From positions 1 through 64,000 of the forward strand of contig CBFIJI010000001.1 of the NCBI GenBank assembly GCA_965662885.1: a stretch of 64,000 nucleotides of DNA. The letters are read 5' to 3'. The number at the start of each line of letters is the position of its first letter. The first letter of the stretch is position 1. Of the stretch, positions 9,864-18,150 are shown piece by piece. A program made the position numbers and the translations under genes. The notes under the pieces were generated by a model. That model saw only the letters and a list, made by a program, of their open reading frames with translations, ran no database searches and was not told the origin of the DNA. Origin of the DNA: CBFIJI01 sp965662885. Lineage in GTDB: Bacteria; Bacteroidota; Bacteroidia; Flavobacteriales; Flavobacteriaceae.

Positions 9864-10301
9864 TTAAATCCAGGCTTGCCAAGGAATTCTACTTAATAGG
9901 AATAAGAGTCCCAAGCTGTAAAAGAGTGCAATTCGTAAAAACTTTTTGTCCGCAGTAGCTTGTCGTTTATGCATAGACCATCCCATGGTAATGAGGACAA
10001 TTGCTAAAATATTAACGATTGGATGTTCTACGAGATATAAGCGGCTTTCAGCATCTTTCATTACCCCCATACCTAAGGCAGACCATTGTTGAAACCAAGG
10101 AGAGACAAAGTAAAGAATCAATCCTATCAAGAGTTGAATATGAGAAAAAATTAATCCAAAGAGTGAAATTCTTAAATCAGTAGAACTAAACTCCTCTTTT
10201 TTGGAAAGACGTCCTTTAAATGCGTTAACGATGGCTACGATCAAAATTAACAATACGAAATAAGCCCAATACGAGTGAACAGTTTTTAAGAGTGCATACA
10301 T
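9864..10301 (-). CDS. Small four-helix membrane protein, unknown function
   Basis: The 145-residue protein has four predicted membrane helices (about 12-26, 45-66, 92-108 and 123-138). Histidines sit in or near them (HSYWAY, SHIQLL, EHPIVN, MHKR), a spacing reminiscent of small cytochrome-b-like membrane proteins, but no heme motif can be claimed. It resembles conserved uncharacterised Bacteroidota membrane proteins. It lies between gpsA and the ALDH7 gene, all leftward, with short gaps, so it may be part of one transcript. Confidence 0.6.
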   Translation of the reverse strand: MYALLKTVHSYWAYFVLLILIVAIVNAFKGRLSKKEEFSSTDLRISLFGLIFSHIQLLIGLILYFVSPWFQQWSALGMGVMKDAESRLYLVEHPIVNILAIVLITMGWSMHKRQATADKKFLRIALFYSLGLLFLLSRIPWQAWI

Positions 10302-10346
10302 AGTTTATAATTTGATGTAAAAATACTTGATTTTGTTAAAGTAAGC

Positions 10347-11885
10347 CTATAAATCGAATTTAATCCCTTGTGCTAAAGGCAATGTAGGAGAATAATTAAT
10401 GGTGTTGGTTTGGCGTCTCATATACACTTTCCAAGCGTCAGAGCCACTTTCACGTCCACCTCCTGTATCTTTTTCACCTCCGAAAGCACCCCCAATTTCA
10501 GCACCTGAAGTCCCAATATTGACATTAGCAATTCCACAGTCACTTCCCCAATGGGCAAGAAAAGTTTCCGCTTCTTGCAGGTTTTGAGTCATAATTGCAG
10601 AGGAAAGCCCTTGGTCAACCTCATTTTGAATGGCAATGGCATTTTCAACACCTCCCGAATACTTAAGTAAATAGAGAATAGGTGCAAAGGTTTCTTGATG
10701 TACGATCGGGGCATCATGATTAATTTCTGCAATTGCAGGTTGAACATAGCAGCCACTTTTATAAGCTTCTCCTTCAAGGGCACCCCCAGGAATAAGCCAT
10801 GTACCTCCTTGTTGATTAACAGCTGTACATGCATTTTGATAACTTTCCACGGCAAGTTGGTCAATTAGTGGCCCTACGTGATTGGATTCATCCAACGGAT
10901 CACCAATCCGAAGTTGTCCATAAGCTTTTTTAAGGGCTTCTTTTACTTCGTTATATACACTGTCATGCACAATCAACCGTCGGGTTGAGGTACACCGCTG
11001 GCCACAGGTTCCAACAGCCCCAAAAACAGCCCCAATGACTGTCATCTTAATATCTGCATTTGGGGAGACAATAATGGCATTGTTTCCACCCAATTCAAGT
11101 AACGATTTTCCTAAACGTCGTCCAACTGTTTCAGCCACATTCTTACCCATTCGGGTTGATCCTGTTGCTGAAATTAAAGGGAAGCGTTTATCTTCTGCCA
11201 TCCACTTTCCTACTTCTGCATCTCCATTAATTAAACAAGAAATTCCTTCTGGCATATCATTTTCGTCCAATACTTCTGCGATTATTTTCTGACAAGCAAT
11301 ACCACATAGTGGGGTTTTTTCGCTCGGCTTCCATACACAGACATTTCCACAAACCCAAGCTAAGGCAACATTCCAACTCCAAACGGCAACGGGAAAGTTA
11401 AATGCTGAAATAACACCTACAATACCCAAAGGGTGATATTGTTCGTACATGCGGTGTTCCGGTCGTTCGGAATGCATAGTTAAACCGTGTAATTGTCTTG
11501 AAAGTCCCACAGCAAAGTCACAGATATCAATCATTTCTTGCACTTCCCCCAATCCTTCTTGGAGTGATTTTCCCATCTCAAGGGAAACCAATTGTCCTAA
11601 AGCTGTTTTTTTATCCCGTAATTTATTTCCCAATTGACGCACCAATTCTCCTCGTTTCGGAGCAGGAATTCTGCGAAATTCTTTAAAAGCAACTTCGGCA
11701 GTATCCATAATTTGTTCATAATCTTGAACAGTAGCTGTGGTAACTGTTCCTAAAAGTTCCCCATGAATAGGAGAATGTGAACTAATGGCTGGTCCAGAAC
11801 CGAGCCACTGTTTTCCGGTTGAATTTCCTTTTTGTGAATTATCAATTCCTAGGGAAGCTAGTATGGTTGAAGGTGAAATTTGCAT
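10347..11885 (-). CDS. Aldehyde dehydrogenase, ALDH7 (aminoadipate semialdehyde) type
   Basis: The protein (512 residues from the ATG at 11885) has all aldehyde dehydrogenase signatures: FNFPVAVWSWN, WKPSEKTPL, ATGSTRMG, the general-base block LELGGNNA, and catalytic Cys298 in GTCGQRCTSTRR. The GNNA and GQRCTSTRRL forms are characteristic of ALDH7/antiquitin, which oxidises alpha-aminoadipate semialdehyde in lysine breakdown. A TTG seven codons upstream is also in frame, but it lies inside a perfect -7 promoter box (11901-11908), so I chose the ATG. The lysine-catabolism role is family-based; no saccharopine or LAT gene is visible here. Confidence 0.88.
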   Translation of the reverse strand: MQISPSTILASLGIDNSQKGNSTGKQWLGSGPAISSHSPIHGELLGTVTTATVQDYEQIMDTAEVAFKEFRRIPAPKRGELVRQLGNKLRDKKTALGQLVSLEMGKSLQEGLGEVQEMIDICDFAVGLSRQLHGLTMHSERPEHRMYEQYHPLGIVGVISAFNFPVAVWSWNVALAWVCGNVCVWKPSEKTPLCGIACQKIIAEVLDENDMPEGISCLINGDAEVGKWMAEDKRFPLISATGSTRMGKNVAETVGRRLGKSLLELGGNNAIIVSPNADIKMTVIGAVFGAVGTCGQRCTSTRRLIVHDSVYNEVKEALKKAYGQLRIGDPLDESNHVGPLIDQLAVESYQNACTAVNQQGGTWLIPGGALEGEAYKSGCYVQPAIAEINHDAPIVHQETFAPILYLLKYSGGVENAIAIQNEVDQGLSSAIMTQNLQEAETFLAHWGSDCGIANVNIGTSGAEIGGAFGGEKDTGGGRESGSDAWKVYMRRQTNTINYSPTLPLAQGIKFDL

Positions 11886-11900
11886 GGTTGGTTTTTTTTT

Positions 11901-11908
11901 CAAAGATA
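11901..11908 (-). promoter_or_regulatory. -7 promoter box for the ALDH7 gene
   Basis: Read on the minus strand the octamer is TATCTTTG, a perfect match to the Bacteroidota TAnnTTTG -7 consensus. It ends 15 bases upstream of the ATG at 11885, implying a leader of roughly 9-10 nt. No clear TTG -33 box is visible at the usual distance. Confidence 0.5.
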
Positions 11909-12071
11909 GTAAAGTAAGTGTGACTCCCTAACTCCAAAAAAGAAGATAGCGTTTAATTTTTATAGGGGGAATAAATCAATAGAAGCACTTTTATAAATCC
12001 TATTCATCCATATAGTTTCTTATTTAATTGGTTATATTTAAGATTCATTTCATCTTAACATTTAATTAATT

Positions 12072-13103
12072 ATGCGGTTTATCTACTCTCTTATTTTTCT
12101 CGTTGTTTTCTATGGTTGTCAATCAGTTGAAAAAGAAATCACTCAAACGAAAGACACTTTTGGCATCGTTATTCACGGTGGTGCAGGAACCATTTTAAGA
12201 AAAAACATGACTCCAGAAATGGAAGCAGCCTATCGTGAGGTTTTAGCAAAAGCGATTAAGGTAGGACATGCCATTTTAGAGGAGGGCGGTAGTAGCCAAG
12301 AAGCGATTGAGAAAACCATTCATGTGATGGAAGATTCTCCCTTATTTAATTCGGGGAAGGGAGCTGTTTTAACAGCAGAGGAGACCATAGCATTGGACGC
12401 TTCTTTTATGGATGGCGCCACCTTAAATGCAGGTGCTGTTGCGGGAGTGCAAACAATAAAAAATCCAATTAGTGCTGCCATTGCAGTTATGGATAATTCG
12501 CCTCATGTGATGCTTTCTGGTGAAGGTGCAGATCAGTTTGCTATGGAACGAGGCCTTGAAATTGTTGATCCTAGTTATTTTTTTACCTCACGACGTATAG
12601 AAGCATTAAAACGGGTAAAGGAACGGGAAGCCAAAAAAGACGTTGCCATATCTATGGAGGAAAGACTTTTTTATAAAAATCAACGGTATGGAACCGTCGG
12701 CTGTGTCGCACTTGATAAAAATGGAAATTTAGCTGCGGGAACTTCCACAGGAGGCATGACGAATAAAAAATGGGGTCGAATTGGTGATGCACCAATTATT
12801 GGAGCAGGAACCTATGCCAATAATGCTACTTGTGCCGTTTCAGCAACAGGTTGGGGAGAATTTTTTATACGAAGCGTTGTTGCTCATGATATTTCCGCCC
12901 TTATGGAATACAAAGGCTTATCCCTTAAAGAAGCTGCGCGTTCAGTGATTCACGATAAGGTTGGACAGTTAGGTGGAGATGGAGGTATTGTAGCTATCGA
13001 CTATCAAGGAAATATCGCCATGGAAATGAATACTCCAGGAATGTATAGAGCTCATATGGATGCGTCTGGGAAGCTTAGCGTAAAAATTTATCAAGACGAA
13101 TGA
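12072..13103 (+). CDS. Isoaspartyl peptidase / L-asparaginase (Ntn hydrolase), predicted lipoprotein
   Basis: The 343-residue product starts with a lipoprotein signal peptide ending VFYGC (Cys16), then the plant-type asparaginase fold: VIHGGAGT near 34-41, and the autocleavage site YGTVG with nucleophile Thr208, followed by GNLAAGTSTGGMTNKKWGRIGDAPIIGAGTYA. Members self-cleave into two subunits and hydrolyse isoaspartyl dipeptides and asparagine. The lipobox suggests membrane attachment in the periplasm or outer membrane. A TATATTTA box lies at 12033-12040. The next gene overlaps by 4 bp (ATGA), so they form an operon. Confidence 0.9.
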   Translation: MRFIYSLIFLVVFYGCQSVEKEITQTKDTFGIVIHGGAGTILRKNMTPEMEAAYREVLAKAIKVGHAILEEGGSSQEAIEKTIHVMEDSPLFNSGKGAVLTAEETIALDASFMDGATLNAGAVAGVQTIKNPISAAIAVMDNSPHVMLSGEGADQFAMERGLEIVDPSYFFTSRRIEALKRVKEREAKKDVAISMEERLFYKNQRYGTVGCVALDKNGNLAAGTSTGGMTNKKWGRIGDAPIIGAGTYANNATCAVSATGWGEFFIRSVVAHDISALMEYKGLSLKEAARSVIHDKVGQLGGDGGIVAIDYQGNIAMEMNTPGMYRAHMDASGKLSVKIYQDE

Positions 13104-13423
13104 AAGGAGCTCAGTATGCAGTAATTTTTACGAGTACGCTTCGAAACCCTCACGATCAAGAATATTTTGATTTAGCAGAAAAAATGGATGTTCTTGTCAA
13201 AAAACAAACTGGATTTATTGGCATGAAAAGTTTTAGAAACTCAAATGGGGAGGGGGTCACCATTAGTTATTGGTCCAGTTTAAAGGCAATAAAAGACTGG
13301 AAAAGTAACTCAGAACACCTTGGTGCTCAGCAGTATGGAAAAGAAATTTCCTACGCTGAATATCACATAGAAGTATGTAAAATAGAGCGTAGTTATTCGT
13401 TAAATTCAACACATTATGGTTAA
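13100..13423 (+). CDS. Antibiotic biosynthesis monooxygenase (ABM)-fold protein
   Basis: The 107-residue product matches the small dimeric alpha+beta barrel (ABM) pattern: a first strand AVIFTSTLR, a helix EYFDLAEKMDVLVKKQTGFIGMKSFRN, and the block GEGVTISYWSSLKAIKDWKSNSEH typical of YqjZ-like proteins. Family members include heme-degrading and quinol monooxygenases, but many have no known activity. It is coupled to the asparaginase gene by a 4-bp overlap. The reason for that pairing is unknown. Confidence 0.75.
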   Translation: MKGAQYAVIFTSTLRNPHDQEYFDLAEKMDVLVKKQTGFIGMKSFRNSNGEGVTISYWSSLKAIKDWKSNSEHLGAQQYGKEISYAEYHIEVCKIERSYSLNSTHYG

Positions 13424-13427
13424 TATT

Positions 13428-13446
13428 ATATAGTACACTATATTTG
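13428..13446 (+). promoter_or_regulatory. Perfect palindrome overlapping a -7 promoter box (HTH gene region)
   Basis: Bases 13428-13443 form a perfect inverted repeat (ATATAGT, AC, ACTATAT). Its right arm overlaps a perfect -7 box, TATATTTG, at 13439-13446. An operator lying over the promoter is the usual arrangement for autoregulated HTH genes. The next gene on this strand is the small HTH protein at 13626, about 180 bp downstream, so the leader would be long. No TTG -33 box is obvious. Confidence 0.4.
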
Positions 13447-13625
13447 TTTTATATAATAAAATTTTAATTCACTAACCCAAACTCTTTTGAAATCCCTGCT
13501 TTAGCATATTTTAATAAGTAATTTAAGCTATTTGTAAGCCTCACATTTGTAGAATCAATTATTTTACCTGAAGATGGGTCTAATCCTATAAGAATTAACC
13601 CAATTAATAAAATCTAAAAAACATA

Positions 13626-13853
13626 ATGTCGGATCAATTGGAACAATTATTGGACAAGATTGGAAATAAACTCAAGCGATTAAGAATTGACTCAGGATAT
13701 TCAAGTTATGAAATATTTGCTTGGGAGAATAACCTTAGCAGAATCCAATATTGGAAAATGGAAAAAGGAACGAATTGCACATTAAAAAGTCTTGACCGTG
13801 TTCTAAAGGTCCACAAATTAACTGTCGAACAGTTTTTTAAGGAATTGGATTAA
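13626..13853 (+). CDS. Small XRE-like helix-turn-helix regulator
   Basis: The 75-residue protein is essentially one Cro/C1-type HTH domain: IGNKLKRLRIDSGYSSYEIFAWENNLSRIQYWKMEKGTNCTLKSLDRVLKVHKLTVEQFF. The second and third helices (SSYEIFAWENNLSRIQYWKMEKG) line up with the DNA-reading unit. It would bind DNA as a dimer; the palindrome at 13428-13443 is a candidate site. Its end abuts the convergent CYTH gene with no gap. No toxin or restriction gene is in the same operon, so its target is unknown. Confidence 0.75.
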   Translation: MSDQLEQLLDKIGNKLKRLRIDSGYSSYEIFAWENNLSRIQYWKMEKGTNCTLKSLDRVLKVHKLTVEQFFKELD

Positions 13854-14303
13854 TTATAACTGAGAGTTATAATACGCCACATTCCCAGTAACCTCTTTAC
13901 CCATCCATTGAGGAAGCGGTGGAAGCTTCACATTGCTATTTGGAAGTTCAATTTCTGCAATGACAAGCCCTTTGTTTTCATTCTTAAACTCATCCACTTC
14001 AATTAAAAAATCTCCAAAAGGGACTTCATATCTGTTTTTGTGAATGGTTGTCGGTAAGCAGAGTTTTAATAATTGTTCTGCTTCATTTAAAGGGATTTCT
14101 TTTTCCCATTCTAGACGAGATAAACCCTCATCAGTACTTTTGCCTTTTACCGTAATCCAAGCTTTATCCCCTCTGATACGAATCCGAACCGTTCTTTCTG
14201 GATCTTTATTTAAAAATGCTTGTATGATGGTTGTTTTCCGATTCGCTTCTTTCTTATAGGCCGAAGAGATTACTAAAAATTTTCGTTCGATTTCCTTATG
14301 CAT
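13854..14303 (-). CDS. CYTH-domain protein (class IV cyclase / triphosphate-binding family)
   Basis: The 149-residue protein opens with EIERKFLV (about 4-11), the ExExK motif of the CYTH triphosphate tunnel. Strand motifs follow with paired charged residues: RTVRIRIRGDKAWITVKG, LSRLEWEKEIPL, FLIEVDEF and VIAEIELP. The family includes inorganic triphosphatases and adenylate cyclases; single-domain bacterial members are more often triphosphatases, so cyclase activity should not be assumed. It lies 4 bp downstream of the DUF819 gene and is probably co-transcribed with it. Confidence 0.82.
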   Translation of the reverse strand: MHKEIERKFLVISSAYKKEANRKTTIIQAFLNKDPERTVRIRIRGDKAWITVKGKSTDEGLSRLEWEKEIPLNEAEQLLKLCLPTTIHKNRYEVPFGDFLIEVDEFKNENKGLVIAEIELPNSNVKLPPLPQWMGKEVTGNVAYYNSQL

Positions 14304-14307
14304 TGGG

Positions 14308-15447
14308 TTACAAGATAAATGTTGTTATAAAAAAAGTGGTAATCATTCCCCAAAAAGTCCCTGTAATCATGCTTAAAATAGCAAGAACAATGGCATGTGG
14401 CATCAAGCTTTTTTGATAAGCAGCAGTAACTGCTGGAGCGGTTGAAATACCCCCTAAGTTAGCCATATTAGCAATGGGTACCCATACCATGGAAAGTTTT
14501 AAAACATAACATAAAGCCATGCTAACGATAAATTGAACCAATAACCAAACGATTACGACTCCAACAAAAAGGAAAGGAAGATGAAAATTTTCAAAGTTTA
14601 ATTTTAACCCCAATATTGCCATTACAACCACGATACCTACACTACCGATTTTTAAATTGATTTGATGATGCCAAAAAGGGATAAAATTTGCGAGCAAAAT
14701 ACCGAGAATAGATAGGCTGATAATGGTCCATAAAAACGGTAAATTAAAGAATTGAATTCCAAAAAGTGAGCTGATAACAATAAGTAAAGTAACACCTATT
14801 TTTTGAGATTTATTACCCATATTAACCTTCTCCTCTTCAATAACTTTTGTTTCTTTAAGGCCTAAATATCGGTTGATTCTTTTGCTGTTTCGAATGAATT
14901 GAAACATTAAAATGGTCCAGATGTTGACTAAAATATTATCCAAAACAAGTACCGATAAAAAAAGCTGTTCAGACGTCCCCACATATTCTTTTAAGACTAA
15001 CATACTCGTACTTCCACCAATCCAACTTCCCACCATAGGGACAAGACCTTTCCAATAGTCATCAGTAAAAAAAACAGTATCGTTTCCATGGACTAAATTG
15101 ACTCCCGCCAATAAAAGTATCGGTAATAAGGCAATAACAAAGGATCCAGAAACAAAAAGAATAATAGGTTTCACACCGACTATTCTTAGTGCTTTTAGTG
15201 ACATAGAGCCCATAATGGTAATGATAACAAGAGGAATGATCCATTGTTTACTCCATTGATGAATACTTTCTTTAGCAAGATCCAAACCCCAAAGATGGGT
15301 GATGAGTGCAGGAATAATATACGCAAAGAGTATAGGGGGAATCCATTGTAAAAACAGTTTAATAAAGGGTTTTTTTATTCGTTCTAAAACAAGTACTGAT
15401 AGTACAGTGATCAAAACAATAAAGCAGCTTAACAAGAGTGAGTTCAT
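14308..15447 (-). CDS. DUF819 family (YjcL-like) membrane protein
   Basis: The 379-residue protein has about ten membrane helices and the recognisable segments VPMVGSWIGGSTSMLVLKE and LGGISTAPAVTAAYQKSLMPHAIVLAI, which look like paired inverted-topology halves with a glycine-rich turn. This matches the DUF819/YjcL family, suspected secondary transporters without a proven substrate. Its start overlaps the stop of the upstream M20 peptidase by 4 bp (ATGA), so a peptide or amino-acid substrate is a reasonable but untested guess. Confidence 0.78.
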   Translation of the reverse strand: MNSLLLSCFIVLITVLSVLVLERIKKPFIKLFLQWIPPILFAYIIPALITHLWGLDLAKESIHQWSKQWIIPLVIITIMGSMSLKALRIVGVKPIILFVSGSFVIALLPILLLAGVNLVHGNDTVFFTDDYWKGLVPMVGSWIGGSTSMLVLKEYVGTSEQLFLSVLVLDNILVNIWTILMFQFIRNSKRINRYLGLKETKVIEEEKVNMGNKSQKIGVTLLIVISSLFGIQFFNLPFLWTIISLSILGILLANFIPFWHHQINLKIGSVGIVVVMAILGLKLNFENFHLPFLFVGVVIVWLLVQFIVSMALCYVLKLSMVWVPIANMANLGGISTAPAVTAAYQKSLMPHAIVLAILSMITGTFWGMITTFFITTFIL

Positions 15448-16970
15448 TGGAAAAAGGGTTCATTTAAAACACCCAAACATTGTAAAATCCCTTCTTTAAA
15501 GTTTAGAAGTTTAAGATTTTCATTTGGTGCATGAATATTGTTGTCTGGATTGGGAATTCGCAAGGAGACTGCTGGAATATTTAAGGTATTAATAAATGCT
15601 GCAATTGGTTGTGAACCACCAGTAGTACTTACTTTAATAATAGTTTCTTTTCCCAGCCCTTGAACACTTCCCCTGTACAACCATTCCCCCAAAGGGTTTT
15701 CAAGGGAGGTTCGAAACGGTTGAGATCCAATTCGTTGTTTCATTTGAATAATTTTTGAATGTTGTATTCGTTCTTTGTTGGTTGGCGGTCGATTCAAAAG
15801 TAAATACCCTTTTGATTGAATGTATTTTTTAACCAATTCAAGTTGTTTTTCAGCAGTAATTTGAGGAACAAGTCGCATGTCAAATTCTGCTATGACCTTG
15901 TTTGGGATAATGGTTCTCACTTGATTTTCTGTCCAACCAGCTTTTAACCCCCTAACATTTAAACTTGGGAAATGTAACGCTTGTTGGGGAGTCTTTCCAA
16001 CTTTTTCCATTTGACCGCCGCCTACACGAATTTTAAGGCTATCCCATCGGTCTGGTAACGATTTAAAATAGTTTTCTTCCTTAGTATCAAAGGAGATTCC
16101 AGAATAAAACCCAGGAATGGTGACCCTTCCCTGTTTATCTTTCATGTCCGAAAGTAATCGCGCCATCGCAAAAACAGGATTTTCAACAATATTTCCGTAT
16201 TGACCGCTGTGTAAATTCCGTTCTGCACCGAATAAGATTAATTGAAAAGTAACAATACCACGAGCACCAAAAGTCAAGGTAGGTAGATCAGATATATGCC
16301 GTGTACCATCCATTATCACAAGTGCATCAGCAGCTAACAATTCTTTATTTTTTACGACAAAGTCACTAATAGTTGGTGATCCTTTTTCTTCTTGCGGGTC
16401 TCCAATAATTTTAATATTAACGGTTGGCTTTTTACCGTTTGTAAGTAAAATTTTCAGTGCTGAAAGGAAGGCAAAAGTAGGTCCTTTGGAATCTGATGCT
16501 GCACGAGCAAAAACATAGTGATCCTTTAGAGGCATATATTTTTTATCGGGAGCAATAGGTGTAAAATGATTATTGGTTCTTTTTTTTATAATTGGTTGAA
16601 AAGGGTTTTCCTGCGTCCATTTTTTTTCATCAACAGGCTGACCGTCCAATTGCAAATAGAATAAAACGGTGTGTGGTGCGCCTACATCGTAGGAGGCGAA
16701 AAAATAGGGGACATCGTTATGGTGAACTATTTCTGAGTCTATGGAAATTCCATGAAGATACTCTTTTAAATAGTCAATGTTATGGCGGATTCCTGTCAAA
16801 TCATCAGAAGTATTGGGGAGAGATAAATAGGTCATAAAATCCTCCATTATTTCTGGAAAAGCCAAAGTGGTTTTTTCATGAGTCATTTTACTGTCCCATT
16901 GTGCATTGGTTTTAGAAGACCAAAGGGTTATGATGACACAAAAAAGAGCAATGCAAGTGTTTTTTATCAA
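15444..16970 (-). CDS. Exported M20-family metallopeptidase
   Basis: The 508-residue protein has a signal peptide (about 1-24, ending TNAQ) and the M20 catalytic domain: a YLQLDGQP segment in the place of the usual metal-binding HxD motif, ARAASDSKGPTFAF, PQEEKGSP with the general-base glutamate, and a dimerisation domain around GARGIVTFQLILFGAERNLHSGQYG. The first motif has Leu-Asp-Gly where many relatives have His-x-Asp, so its first metal site should be checked. The only usable start is TTG: an in-frame stop lies two codons upstream. It heads a leftward run with DUF819 and probably CYTH. Confidence 0.82.
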   Translation of the reverse strand: MIKNTCIALFCVIITLWSSKTNAQWDSKMTHEKTTLAFPEIMEDFMTYLSLPNTSDDLTGIRHNIDYLKEYLHGISIDSEIVHHNDVPYFFASYDVGAPHTVLFYLQLDGQPVDEKKWTQENPFQPIIKKRTNNHFTPIAPDKKYMPLKDHYVFARAASDSKGPTFAFLSALKILLTNGKKPTVNIKIIGDPQEEKGSPTISDFVVKNKELLAADALVIMDGTRHISDLPTLTFGARGIVTFQLILFGAERNLHSGQYGNIVENPVFAMARLLSDMKDKQGRVTIPGFYSGISFDTKEENYFKSLPDRWDSLKIRVGGGQMEKVGKTPQQALHFPSLNVRGLKAGWTENQVRTIIPNKVIAEFDMRLVPQITAEKQLELVKKYIQSKGYLLLNRPPTNKERIQHSKIIQMKQRIGSQPFRTSLENPLGEWLYRGSVQGLGKETIIKVSTTGGSQPIAAFINTLNIPAVSLRIPNPDNNIHAPNENLKLLNFKEGILQCLGVLNEPFFQ

Positions 16971-17003
16971 TGAAAATTAATTTTTAAATAAATTTAACTG
17001 AAA

Positions 17004-17036
17004 TTGAGAATTAACCTCTGTTTAAACCTATTTTTA
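17004..17036 (+). promoter_or_regulatory. Promoter for dinB
   Basis: TTG at 17004-17006 and TATTTTTA at 17029-17036 (7 of 8 matches to TAnnTTTG) are 22 bases apart, within the Bacteroidota -33/-7 spacing. The -7 box ends 4 bases before the ATG at 17041, so the transcript may be leaderless. Confidence 0.45.
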
Positions 17037-17040
17037 TTTT

Positions 17041-18150
17041 ATGACAATGATCTATGATTTTGATCCCAATCGTAAAATTATTCATATTGATATGGATGCC
17101 TTTTTTGCTGCTGTAGAACAAAATGATAACCCTGAATTAAAGGGAAAACCCCTAGCTGTTGGAGGAGGAGGTCTGCGTGGGGTTGTTGCAGCAGCAAGCT
17201 ATGAAGCACGGAAATTTGGAGTTCGTAGTGCAATGAGTGGTGCATTAGCCAGGCGTCTTTGTCCCCATTTAACTTTTGTTAGTCCTCGATTTGAACGTTA
17301 TAAAGAAATTTCGACCACCATACGCAGCATTTTTTTTGAATACACAGAATTGGTCGAACCCTTGTCCTTAGATGAGGCCTATTTGGATGTTACGACCAAC
17401 CGTTTTGAAATGCCTTCGGCAACTTTAATCGCAGAAGAAATTAGAAATAAAATACACGAACAAACGGGTTTAACTGCTTCTGCAGGAATTTCAGTCAATA
17501 AATTTTTGGCAAAAACGGCTAGTGATTGGAATAAACCTAACGGACAAAAAACAATACCTCCAGAGGAGGTTATTTCTTTTTTAGCGAGCCTAGATGTTAA
17601 AAAATTTCATGGAATTGGGAAAAAAACTAAGGAGAAAATGTATCAGTTAGGAATTTTTTTAGGGGCCGACTTAAAAGAAAAGCCTTTGGAATTTTTAACC
17701 GCTAATTTTGGTAAATCAGGAAGCCATTATTTTAATGTGGTTCGGGGTATTCATTTGAGTGAAGTAAAGCCTTTTCGAATTCCAAAATCATTAGGGGCAG
17801 AACGCACCTTTTCAACTAATTTGGCGAGTGAATTGTTTATGCTTGAAAAGTTAGAATCAATTGCAGCAAAGGTGGAGGAGCGACTAGAGAGAAATAAACT
17901 TTCAGGAAAAACAATCACCTTAAAAATAAAGTACAGTGATTTTAAACAGCAAACCAGGAGTAAAACCTTAAAGGTATATATTTCCAAACAAGAATTGCTT
18001 TTTGAGTATGCTAAGGAGTTATTGTATCAAGAGAAGCTATCCAATTCTGTTCGCTTGTTAGGTATTTCTTTATCTAATCTGAATACGGAAAAAAAGGTCA
18101 AGAAACGCCCTGAACCGACCAAGCAGTCACAACTTATTTTACCTTTTTAG
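17041..18150 (+). CDS. dinB: DNA polymerase IV (Y-family)
   Basis: The 369-residue translesion polymerase has catalytic acidic residues in IHIDMDAFFAAVE (Asp17) and SLDEAYLD (Asp111, Glu112), the AASYEARKFGVRSAM finger block, helix-hairpin-helix KFHGIGKKTKEKM, a little-finger domain, and a C-terminal QLILPF that fits the beta-clamp-binding motif. It copies damaged templates with low fidelity. Length is normal for DinB. Its end overlaps the convergent pyk by 4 bp. No LexA-like operator was recognised upstream. Confidence 0.95.
   Translation: MTMIYDFDPNRKIIHIDMDAFFAAVEQNDNPELKGKPLAVGGGGLRGVVAAASYEARKFGVRSAMSGALARRLCPHLTFVSPRFERYKEISTTIRSIFFEYTELVEPLSLDEAYLDVTTNRFEMPSATLIAEEIRNKIHEQTGLTASAGISVNKFLAKTASDWNKPNGQKTIPPEEVISFLASLDVKKFHGIGKKTKEKMYQLGIFLGADLKEKPLEFLTANFGKSGSHYFNVVRGIHLSEVKPFRIPKSLGAERTFSTNLASELFMLEKLESIAAKVEERLERNKLSGKTITLKIKYSDFKQQTRSKTLKVYISKQELLFEYAKELLYQEKLSNSVRLLGISLSNLNTEKKVKKRPEPTKQSQLILPF

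Noticed and set aside
10399..11686. Several open frames antisense to the ALDH7 gene
   Set aside because: They have no family motifs, and the sense strand encodes a complete enzyme.
13626..14303. HTH and CYTH genes as a toxin-antitoxin pair
   Set aside because: They are convergent, not co-transcribed, and CYTH proteins are not known toxins.
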